Shown one piece after another: positions 1-9,389 of a DNA stretch of 64,000 nucleotides (the first letter of the stretch is position 1; each line of letters opens with the position of its first letter). Below the pieces are notes generated by a model. The model saw nothing but the letters and a program-made list of their open reading frames with translations. It did not search any database and was not told the DNA's origin. This stretch comes from Rutidosis leptorrhynchoides (lineage: Eukaryota; Streptophyta; Magnoliopsida; Asterales; Asteraceae): assembly GCF_046630445.1 (NCBI RefSeq), contig NC_092341.1, positions 255,779,501 to 255,843,500 on the forward strand, in the 5' to 3' direction. A program made the translations under genes and the position numbers.

Positions 1-1179
1 TAAATTTAAAATTGTAAAAATAAATAAATAAAAGTGCTTGCAAATAAATAAAAGTGCTTGCTTCTTGATATAACTCGAAAACAAGAAGATGAAAGTAGCA
101 TGATTTAATTATAAATTTCATCTTTGACACTTAGAGTATACATGGTGTTACATAAATAAATAATGAGATTTTTATAATCATTATGTACCCCGTGATGTAC
201 AAAATCAGTGTGAAGCAAGTCCTTGATTAGTTAGTGATTTCATATTTATTATAAGTGCTAATTTATATTATTACAACACCACAATATGATTGATTATAAT
301 ATGTGAGTCAAAATTGATTTAAACATGTAGATGAAATATCTATATCTATATATAATTAATTTAAGATAATTTATAAAAGTATTTATACAATTATCAGGGG
401 AATACTTATTTCGGGTCGATCTCTCATTTTACCCGTTAGCTTTCATCACTGTTAACAAGGTGGGTTTCATAGCTCCACTTTTACAGTTTTCATTTTCGGG
501 GTGAGAACACATGCTTGTTTTACATACTAGACACAAGTACTACTTTATTCTATGCATGAGTTTTAGTCTCGAAATCCACTTACAAATCCCCTAGTCTGAT
601 TGTTGTTAATTAATGGCTTTTAAACGTGAATTGTTATGAATAAATCTATTTAGGGTTTACCACCCTCGTGCGGGTTAGTCGCGCAAACATTCAACGAGTG
701 CATAATTATTTGATCCGTAACACCTCGGATTTCAGTGTTACTTTCTTCCTAGGGTAAACGTACTTACGGTTAAGTTTCAATAATTGGGTGCTTATGGAAT
801 GTTCAATGTTTTTATAAACTGTACAAATCTTGTGGTCTACTTTCGGTTATTATAAACGTATGATCTCACCAAATTTATGTTGACGTATTTTAGCATGTGT
901 TTCTCAGGTCCCTAAGGTATACGCTTTCGCATTTATGGTAACAGTCAAGATTTGTCGCATCTTGGAAGTCACGAGATTTAGCCTACCGATGCTTGCATAC
1001 ATGGATTTCTATTCTTGTTAAAACTTGTTGTACTGTCTTTTGAACTTATTCTTGTACTTGTAACCGTGAGCCATATTATATTAATGAATACTATCAAACG
1101 TCACACTTAGACGTTGTTAACTATAATTGGGACCCTAGAAGTGACGTCTCGCCTCAGGATCTGAGGTGAGAGCGTCACA
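1..1179 (+). repeat. Element A: 5' LTR, left end outside window
   Basis: This is the right-hand part of a long LTR of a Tekay/Del-like Ty3/Gypsy element. The end is set by the primer binding site that begins at 1183 and by a terminal CA at 1178-1179. The segment around 455-560 resembles the LTRs of elements D and H (an AAGGTGRGT-like block followed by a GGGRTGAGAAYACATGC-like block), which places A in the same broad family. A splice-acceptor-like TTTCTCAG ends at 907. The last 38 bases (1141-1178) fold into a strong hairpin next to the primer site. The start of the LTR is not in the window. Confidence 0.75.
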
Positions 1180-1182
1180 GAT

Positions 1183-1194
1183 TGGTATTAGAGC
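1183..1194 (+). other. Element A primer binding site (tRNA-iMet type)
   Basis: TGGTATTAGAGC is one base away from the TGGTATCAGAGC complement of the initiator tRNA-Met 3' end used by most plant Ty3/Gypsy chromoviruses. It sits 3 bases after the LTR end. Confidence 0.8.
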
Positions 1195-1347
1195 CTGCGT
1201 TATAGGGAACCAGAATTGCATTAGTGTGTTTAACAGGAATCGTTAGGATGCATTAGTGAGTCTGGACTATAACCGAGTAAGCTATACGTTGTTATATGCT
1301 TTTACTTTTTCTTATGCTTATGATTGCTTGGGAATTCAAACTAACGT

Positions 1348-3114
1348 ATGAATGTAAACTTTTGTAAGATGTCTTCGACGAACAGTGACAACTCCGATGT
1401 ACCCGAATCACCCGTTAACAATGTTCCACCAAGTAATGCAGAAAACTTGCTCCCTATTGTATCCGATGATGAAGGACCCATGGAGGAACCCATGGAAGAA
1501 GAACCTAAGGACTCCGAAGAAGATCCAGTCGAGTACCATCCCGAGAAACCTCGCCCAGTTTCACCCGTTGTTCCTATTCCACACACCACCCAACTTAGGA
1601 AAACCCCTCGGATGACTGTCCGACCACCTCGAGCGGACGACATGATACGTTACCATGATCCCTACTTTCCATCACATTTTCGTGGCAGCCGCTTATCGGA
1701 GCCCGTAGGTGGGGATGGATTCATGAGACTATCGGTAGTTAAAGACTTGTCGAGGGTAGTCCTTCTTTTGAGGCCAGTGAGTCATCCTCCACAGCTGCTC
1801 GTAGGTACCCTATGACCGAGGATCCCCCTCTCCACACTATTCCACTCTTGATTGCCCGTATTACTCGTGATGAGTTTGATATATCTAATATAGATCGTAG
1901 TATCTATCAGATCAGGAGGTCCCTACCCAGGATTGGGGTTGTTGAGGGGATGCAACGGGACATACTAGCACTTAGGCGCAACTACCAGAGTCTGCATTCA
2001 GACTATGAGTATCTGAATGCTAGAGTCGAGAGTGATCTTCATCATCTTCACACGCGTTTGGATCAGCAAGAGGCTATGGAAGTAGCTCACAGGGAAGATA
2101 TTGCCATATTCTATCGTGGTGACCATCCTGTCCCCAAGGATCATGGTAGTAGTTGGTTGTACTTATCTTATGTATTAGCATTAGTAGTTCTGTATTTTGG
2201 TATTATGATATGTAAACCTACCGGTGCAGATATGCCCGAACTTTTGACAAAAATTATGAAGGAATCTACGTTATATAAGTTATGGTTTATTTATCTTGTA
2301 CCGTGTCGTGAATAATTACTATTTGATATGCTATTGCTTTTGATTGTTCTGGCAACTAATTTATCCCTTCTGGTTATTGTTTTGAAGAAACATGCCGCGC
2401 TAAAGGAACATGAATGCCGCTGAGATTGAGCAAATGATTTTACAACGAGTTGCCGAGGCATTGGCCGTCGCCGAAGCCGAAAGGGCTGCGGGAAGCAACA
2501 ATCAAACGAAATGTGCAGGAGGAGTGATTGCCCCGCAAGGCTGTTCATATAAAGAGTTCATGAATTGCGAACGGAAGGACCAGTAGGACTGATGAGATAG
2601 TTCAAGAAACTAGAATCTGTTTTTAGAATAAGCAGTTATTCTGAGTCAAACAGGGTTAAATACACTACATGCACCCTTGCAGATAGTGCGCTCACGTGGT
2701 GGAACTCTTTTACGCAATCAACGGGGATTGACACAGCGTATGCTACTCCGTGGGAGGAGTTGAAGCGGATGATGGTGGATGAGTATTGTCCAAGGAATGA
2801 AATCCAGAAGATGGAAGTCGAGTTTAGGAACTTAAAGGTGGTCGGAACCGATATTACCATGTACACGAACCGATTCCTGGAATTAGCCTTATTATGCCCT
2901 ACAATGGTTACTCCGGAGTATAAAAGGATTGAAAGGTACATATTGAGACTCTCGCTAGATATCCAAGGAAATGTAACCTCATCAAAACCAGAAACAATCC
3001 AGAGTTTGATCCGTATGCCACACAATCTTATGGACCAGATTGTCTGAAGAAAGGGCGCTACATCGCAAGTGAGTGAGAAAACCTATGAAGGAAAGAGGAA
3101 ATGGAATGGAAACC
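1348..3114 (+). pseudogene. gag: Element A gag remnant (Tekay/Del-like)
   Basis: Gag would form the particle shell and bind the element RNA. Three readable blocks remain in different frames. 1348-1815 is an acidic, Pro-rich N-terminal part. 1812-2315 is a coiled-coil-like part, with heptad-like runs around DILALRRNYQSLHSDYEYL. From about 2600 to 3050 lies the Retrotrans_gag core, with ALTWWNS-like and PWEELKRMMVDEYCPRNEIQ segments followed by FLELALLCPTMVTPEYKRIERYI. Several frameshifts and stops separate the blocks. The reading stops at 3114, where the LTR of element B begins. No zinc knuckle or pol of this element is found in the window. Confidence 0.8.
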
Positions 3115-3488
3115 TGTAAGACCCTATTTCTCAAGGTATTTATTTAATTATTGTTGTTGAATAATTATAAGTATTATATTATATAAAAAATTAATTAAAT
3201 GAAATGATGATATTAATATTATATGAAATTGGGCTATTTTGATTAGCTTAAAAGCTAAGGGGTCGTTTTGTGTCTTTAGTGAAATTAGAGAGGTGAAGGT
3301 TGTAATTTGTGATATTATAACAAAAGGATGGAAGGATCCAGTTGATTCTTCAACGTCATTTTAAGCAAGTAAAATAAATAAAATAGATAGAGAAAGAGAG
3401 GAGTGCTACTGTAAAGAAAAGGAACGAGAAAACAAGGGTTTGTCAAATTAAAGCTCATTTTTCTTGTAGTGATAATTGTACTTAAAGT

Positions 3489-3527
<39 letters not shown>

Positions 3528-4332
3528 TTAGGTGAATAAAGGGTGAAACGATCGCTTGTGCGTATAGTTGATTTCTTGGTTGTTATTTAAGGTGAGTTTA
3601 TGGATGATTAAATGAGGTAAGTGGTTGTATAATTTTCGGATTGCATCCGTGCAAGAGGATTTTATACAACCATGGCACACTTGTGTTTATTAACTGTTAT
3701 TATTATGTTGTTGTTAAGCTATTGGCGTCATATGGTATATGAATTATGCTTGGATCATGTTGTGATCATGTTGGATCACATTATGGATTATGTTTCGGAT
3801 CATGGGTGCAATCGCGATTGTCATCATTTTGAGGAATATGAAGCCATATGATGCATAATATGATTAGTCACGTTGATGTTTAGTTGCTTGTTTGATTATT
3901 CATAAATCTCACTAAGCCTTGCGCTTACTTTTAGTTGAATGTTTTTAGGTACAAAAGATAAAGAAGTAAAGGTAGAGCATCGGGAAGGGAAAATTTTAGC
4001 CTGGGATTAGAAGTGGATTGTGTCTGCTACTAGTAAGCACCAAGTACATCTTAAATTATCATCTCGTACCTAGCTTAATGAAAATGCTCCCAACTTTTAG
4101 TTATGTATAATGTAGTCATTATGGGACATTTTCCTTAAAATTAGGTGTCACTATGGGTTAATGCTTTTAGAAGGAATTGTATGTTTATATGGTGTGTGTG
4201 TGTGTGTCATGAAAATATTTTGTTAACGGATATATTAATATTGACCAGTAGTTCATTTAGTTAATGTTGATACTCCTCTAATATTCGAAAGTAATATGCA
4301 AAAAAAAAATAAAAAAATCTGGGGCGTTTTAA
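3115..4332 (+). repeat. Element B: 5' LTR
   Basis: The LTR opens with TGTAAGACCC immediately after the interrupted gag of element A, and ends just before the primer site at 4335. It is about 1.2 kb and AT-rich, with a (TA)n run at 3487-3524 and a (GT)n run at 4192-4207. A donor-like TTTAAG/GTGAGT (intron side from 3592) and an acceptor-like TGTTTTTAG ending at 3948 lie inside it. The matching 3' LTR was not found; the right end of the element is lost at the junction with element E. Confidence 0.7.
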
Positions 4333-4334
4333 GT

Positions 4335-4346
4335 TGGTATCCGAGC
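4335..4346 (+). other. Element B primer binding site (tRNA-iMet type)
   Basis: TGGTATCCGAGC matches the initiator tRNA-Met complement with one difference and lies 2 bases after the LTR end. Confidence 0.75.
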
Positions 4347-4783
4347 GGTGGTTTAAGAGACTTGGGTAAGCCACTATAGGATTATCTAGGCTTAAACCTT
4401 ATGCGTGGGCGCGTGGCATGATTAGTGTAAACTTTAAACGAGACTTAAGTGTGAAAGTGAAAGCCTAAAATCATTTTCTTTTATTTGTTGCATGTTATAT
4501 GTTATATTACAAGATGTTTGTTATTATATGGCGATTATGAGGCATTAAGGTGTGAATTGCTTTGCACTTGAATATATTTGGTGTTTTCGAACTGGACATA
4601 TGAACTTGGTATAATATAATGATATCTGGCCAACGTGATTATATTATAGTGAGACATATGGAAGGTCTAGTGTCACCAAGTATAGGATGGTGTAGTTCGC
4701 TCTTAATGATTAGGAGAAATATTTATAATTGTTAAATTAGTTTATAGTTATCTGGTAAGGAAAATTTTGCAATAAAGGAGTAT
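4347..4783 (+). other. Element B untranslated leader with a stem-loop
   Basis: No coding frame is seen. A perfect 11-bp stem (4610-4620 with 4638-4648) encloses a 17-nt loop that contains GGCCAACGTG. The same loop motif in an equal-size loop occurs in the leader of element D. Confidence 0.55.
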
Positions 4784-6214
4784 ATGACGTATAAAAGAAG
4801 AGGCCAAATGGCGGAAAAAAAGCCAATGAGAGAGTCTCCCGAACATTCTCCACCTTCTCAAAAAACTGTTAACGAGGATCGTGGGAAATTTGATGCGGGC
4901 GAGATTCGGAATCAAATCAGAGAAGCCCTCGAGAAATATACCCTACTCTTATGTCAAAAATGGACAGGTTAATCGATGCTAAGTTGGATGCATTTGTTAA
5001 TCAATATCCTGTTTTGAATGCTCTAACGGGGGGATCCAAATTGCAATTAGCCGGATTTGCTATTGAGAAGGAGAAAGAACGATTTGATTTTTAAAACTTC
5101 TCAATTTTCAAACCACCTGAATTTCACGGGGAAATGAATCCATTCACTAGTTTGAGGTGGATTGATGAAATTGAAGAGACGTTCATGATATGTGAATGTC
5201 CTAAAAGATTGAAAGTAATATTTGCAGCCCATCAAATGAAGGGACGAGCACATGAATGGTGGGATGTACAGGTGAAAACTCATGGGTTTGAAGTAGCGTC
5301 GAAGTTCTCCTGGAAAACTTTCAGGGAGATGTTTACTGAAAAGTTTGCACCAATAGCTGAGATTGACAATTTAAGGATAGAGTTTCTTGATCTTCAACAG
5401 GGTTCAATGTCTATTGCTGAATTTACGGGTGTGTTCAATGACAAGTCCCGTTTTTTTTCCCGAGTATACAGAAAATCCTAAGTTGTTAAAAGATCACTAC
5501 CTTTGATGTTTGAATTTGGAAATCCGGGAATTCATTGACCCGGTAGTACATGATACTCTTCCAAAAATATTGAACCGGGCCTTGAAACGAGAACAAGAGT
5601 TACAGGGGAAGGCAATCGAGGTGGAAGGAAAACGTAAGGTTGAACATACATTTTCCACCCCCCCCCCCCAAAAATCATCTCAGACAAAGAAGCTAAAATT
5701 TGGCGTGGGGTCACAACAGCAACCAAGACATCAACCATATAATCCGCAGGTTAAAATCAATGAAAAAGAAATTCCTACATGTGTGAATTGTGGAAGGCAC
5801 CATGCGAGGGAATGCAAGTTTGGGAGTAATGTGTGTTATCGATGTGGGAAGATGGGCCATTATGCATCTAATTGTCGAAGCCCTTCTAAATTATGCTACT
5901 ATTGTTATAAAGATGATCATTTACAAGCAAACTATCCTAAGTGGAAAGAAGATCAGAGAAAGGCTGGGCAAAGATAAGAGTCTGACAAGAATGTGGGATC
6001 AAGTGGGCAAAAACCAAGGGCCCGAGATTTTTAGATTACTGCTCAGGAGGCAAAAGAGTCAGATGATGTGGTGTCAGGTTCCTTCATTGTTAACTCTATA
6101 CCTGCACATGTTCTATTTGACTCTGGAGCAACGAAATCATTTGTATCCCTAAAATTTTGCGAACATTTGAATGTGCCTCTTAGTAAATTAGAATGCCCGT
6201 TAGAAGTTGAGGTG
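4784..6214 (+). pseudogene. gag-pol: Element B gag and start of protease (chromovirus)
   Basis: The Gag core is readable at 5134-5481 (motifs HEWWDVQVKTHG and FREMFTEKFAP). Its C-terminal part at 5510-5977 carries a cysteine-rich stretch and a classic CCHC zinc knuckle, CYRCGKMGHYASNC. Frameshifts and stops separate the blocks, and a run of ten C residues lies at 5661-5670. The retropepsin follows from about 6060, with the active-site motif VLFDSGATKSF. The reading breaks at 6214 inside the protease, where element C is inserted, and resumes in register at 15466. Gag packages RNA and the protease matures the polyprotein. The copy is inactive. Confidence 0.85.
6210..6214. other. Target site duplication of element C, left copy
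   Basis: AGGTG directly left of the LTR is repeated directly right of the element at 15461-15465. A 5-bp duplication is normal for Copia integration. Confidence 0.9.
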
Positions 6215-6670
6215 TATTAGTTCACAATAACTTGATTATGAACACTAAACTCTCAATAAACAATAGATACAAATTATATGAACAAAATTGAGAGAACACG
6301 AATGATATATAATATGAAAGACAAAGTAATCGTGCTTGAGAGATACAAAATACAATGAACATCGTACCCCTATTTATACAAGGTTAAACCAAATCTCCAA
6401 GATTTGGTTTCCAAAACTACTTGACTAAAAGATAGGAAAAGATAAACTAAAACTTATTAATATTCTAAACAAATCAGTGTTTATCTTCTAGAGATAATAT
6501 CAAATCAAAACGTGATCTTCTAAATATTTATCCAGATCTCCAGAATTCCCATAGCTTCTTTACCAAGTAATTAAACCGTTCACACAAACAGATTCTGCAA
6601 CTCCAGACTCTAACATTCAGACTCTAAACTCCTGCAAAAACATTTTGACTCATCAGATCATTTTCCAACA
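6215..6670 (-). repeat. Element C 3' LTR
   Basis: 456 bp, apparently identical to 15005-15460. On the element strand it opens with TGTTGG. A TATAAATA box lies at 6371-6378 (minus strand), and just upstream of it is a perfect 10-bp inverted repeat (6386-6395 with 6401-6410). Confidence 0.95.
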
Positions 6671-6690
6671 ATCTCCCCCTATCTGATGAT
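6671..6690 (-). other. Element C polypurine tract
   Basis: On the minus strand the bases just before the 3' LTR read AGATAGGGGGAGAT, a purine run that would prime plus-strand DNA synthesis. Confidence 0.75.
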
Positions 6691-6709
6691 GTCAAAACTA
6701 CCTGTTCTT

Positions 6710-8737
6710 CTACTCCTTCAGTTTTGTAAGCTCCTTCTCAATCAACTTACACTTGCTCTTCATATATCTCATTTTCTTCAACATGGGCAACTTACCCTGC
6801 AAATGTTTCAACAACTTAACTCTAAAAGGATGAGTCTGTTCAGTTGTGCACCTGGTCAACAATCCAAGCAACAAATTAATATCTGCACCTTCAAACTGAT
6901 CCACTCTAATCAGCATTCTTAGATTTCCAGTCGTTTTGATCATTAAGGCATCCAAATACTCAACATAGCTTTCATCAATAAACTGCAAATGTTCTGGAAC
7001 AGAGTATCTCCCAACATGACCTCTAAACCTTCTTTCTTTCATCTCCAAATTAAACATACTACAGAAAACTTCATAGTCCTTTGAGCTAATAAAACCTTCT
7101 TCAAACACAAGATGAACTAAATTACAAACTTTCTTAAACACTTCATCAACAATTTCCTTATCTCCCTCACATCTTTGAATACAAACAGCCAACCCTCTCC
7201 ATTCACAAAAACCAAGTCTCAAAATATGACTCACTTTCACCTTTATTCTTCTATCAGACAAATGGGTCATGGTTAATAACAAATTCACCTCAGTTTCAAT
7301 CTTCACAATCTCAACACTGACAACATCTCCTTCATACCTTTTAAACCTAAACCTTTTATTCATCAAAGACCTCAGCCTCTCTTGAGCAGCAGCAATATCA
7401 AGAACACTTTCTTGACCACCAACTATGATTTGAGTACCACTTTCACCAACATCGGTTTGAACACCAGATTGATCAACACTAGCACCACCCTCTTCAACAT
7501 TCATTTGTACATCCTCACCTGTGTCAACACCATCACCTGTACCCATTTGACTTACATTTGCAACCACAACTTGAACATTTTCAACATTTTCTTGAGAAAC
7601 TGCTTGATCACCATCATCTCTAACAACAATCTCATCTTCAACCATTGGAACAACTTCAGCATCAACAACTTCAGTTTCAATAACCTCAGCTTCAGTTTCA
7701 GTTCTTTCATTATCATTATTCTCCCCCTCAACCTGTAACTCCCCCTCAATATGAGCCCTTTTGGAAGACTCACCATCACCACCTGCAGCTAACCTCTTTC
7801 GTTTCTCCCCCTTTTTGACATCATCTTGAGAGAGAGCAGATAAGAATCTCCAAATTTCAGCTTGATCATCCTTAATAGACTTGATATCTGAGGCAAAACC
7901 AGCAAAACACTCTTTAATTTCTTCAACACCCTGCATCTTAGCCTCCAAACTGCTCAATCGATCACCAAAACCTGCAATATCACCAGAACCCTGTACAATC
8001 CCAACCAACCTCCTAACCTCCAACACCTCATTATTTGAAACCAAATTATTATTAAAGTTAGAATGAAGTTTATTAATTTGTGACTGCACACCCTGAAGCT
8101 TGTCATCAAACTCCTGAGCCATAGAAGTCAAAGCTTGAGAAAAGCCAACCTCTGTGACTGGTGCCTCAGCCTGCAATGTAGAACCAGTTGGGATTAATAA
8201 AGGTTGTATGTCCTCAACACTTACCTGTTGTGAAGTAGAGTGATCCTTGGACAAAGAAGTTATTGAGACTTGTACTTCATCCTGTGATCTGAATGAAGCA
8301 TTGGCAGCCTGTGCGAGAATGTGTAAGGATTGGACATTTGGAGAGTGGAGTGGCAGACTGATGTCTGAGGTAGGTTTAGCCATAGATTGGTCTTGAGTTT
8401 GGTTTGATAAGTCCAGGATTGGGACTTGATTTAAGTTATCTGAGGGGGTTAATTCAGTAACTGTAATGAGGTTATCCAAGCTCACTATCCTAGTAGGTTC
8501 AGGCTGGGTTAAAGTACTCCCCTCACCAACCTCTAGCAGAGGTGGTGGAGTTGTACTTGCAGCACCTTGCCTAATAGATGTTTGATGTGCATCTATGGGT
8601 GCTGGAACAACTAGGTTTGCAGACATGTGAATATTCTCAGTATGAGCTGGTGAGCTCACAAGGTTGTTTAATGAAGAATTTTGTTCTTGAGCAGTGGGAG
8701 AAGGTGGGTTTGAATTGAGTGGGATTTCCTCATCCAT
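6710..8737 (-). CDS. Element C third ORF, 675 aa, SIRE 'env-like' position, function unknown
   Basis: This intact 675-aa ORF lies between pol and the 3' LTR, where SIRE-type elements carry a so-called envelope-like ORF. What I see is different from an envelope. There is no N-terminal signal peptide and no convincing membrane segment. Residues 1-200 are Pro/Ser/Gln-rich and probably disordered. Residues 205-300 look coiled-coil. Residues 308-327 hold a basic bipartite cluster (KKGEKRKR and KRAH) like a nuclear localisation signal. Residues 330-440 are strongly acidic and Val-rich. Residues 445-675 look folded, and the end is Lys-rich and helical. It starts about 650 bp after the pol stop, so it probably needs a spliced or separate RNA. 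The function is unknown. Confidence 0.8.
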   Translation of the reverse strand: MDEEIPLNSNPPSPTAQEQNSSLNNLVSSPAHTENIHMSANLVVPAPIDAHQTSIRQGAASTTPPPLLEVGEGSTLTQPEPTRIVSLDNLITVTELTPSDNLNQVPILDLSNQTQDQSMAKPTSDISLPLHSPNVQSLHILAQAANASFRSQDEVQVSITSLSKDHSTSQQVSVEDIQPLLIPTGSTLQAEAPVTEVGFSQALTSMAQEFDDKLQGVQSQINKLHSNFNNNLVSNNEVLEVRRLVGIVQGSGDIAGFGDRLSSLEAKMQGVEEIKECFAGFASDIKSIKDDQAEIWRFLSALSQDDVKKGEKRKRLAAGGDGESSKRAHIEGELQVEGENNDNERTETEAEVIETEVVDAEVVPMVEDEIVVRDDGDQAVSQENVENVQVVVANVSQMGTGDGVDTGEDVQMNVEEGGASVDQSGVQTDVGESGTQIIVGGQESVLDIAAAQERLRSLMNKRFRFKRYEGDVVSVEIVKIETEVNLLLTMTHLSDRRIKVKVSHILRLGFCEWRGLAVCIQRCEGDKEIVDEVFKKVCNLVHLVFEEGFISSKDYEVFCSMFNLEMKERRFRGHVGRYSVPEHLQFIDESYVEYLDALMIKTTGNLRMLIRVDQFEGADINLLLGLLTRCTTEQTHPFRVKLLKHLQGKLPMLKKMRYMKSKCKLIEKELTKLKE

Positions 8738-9389
8738 CCCTTCTGCCTGCTCTGTCTGTGTAACATCATGGGATGGAGTATACCGTTAATTCCAATGATA
8801 CCAAAAAGGCTCTCGTTATTGGTTTTAGCCCCAATAAGGCTCTAGTGTGCGGTTCATCCGCGGGTTACAAGCTTGTGTATTCAAAGTTGTTCCCTGTTTC
8901 GAAACAACCACACGTCGAGTAAAATTACCGAGCCAACTAAACCCGGTGTCGGTGTAGGGCGGAAAAGATACTCGAGAATGGCAATTTGTACAATCAATTC
9001 AATTCAATTCTGCGGTAACAACTCAGACTTCGATTGCTCAGAATCTGCAGGTTGGTCTGTACGGTCAAGATTGACCCAATGCATCATAACAGAAAGTTAT
9101 CAAAAAGATTGACACAATCATTATCAAATTAATACTCCTGACCAAAATTTTCAAAAAAAAAAAAAAATTTACCATTAACTCCCTTCATTAATACCAAATT
9201 TGACCCTTTTATTTTAGGAAATAGAATAAAGAAGAAAAAAAAAACTTTAACCTAAAAATGAAATTTAAAAAAAAAACTTTATTTGACTGAAGAAGGAAAC
9301 AAATTTATACAAAAAAAATACACTTGAGTAAACTTTCTCAGACTCTGAACAATATTACGTCACCCAGACTCTAAGAAAATAATTCAGAC
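8738..9389 (-). other. Element C spacer between pol and third ORF
   Basis: No supported coding frame. The half next to pol (9120-9370) is rich in A and T runs. The half next to the third ORF has near-normal composition. A spliced leader or internal promoter for the third ORF could lie here, but none is proven. Confidence 0.5.

Noticed and set aside
2160-2215. Hydrophobic stretch in the gag of element A as a membrane protein
   Set aside because: It lies in a decayed gag region near a frame break, so it is probably out-of-frame sequence.
7382-7738. Open frame on the plus strand inside element C, and similar ones at 11068, 13658 and 13954
   Set aside because: They are antisense shadows of the third ORF, pol and gag, with low-complexity composition.
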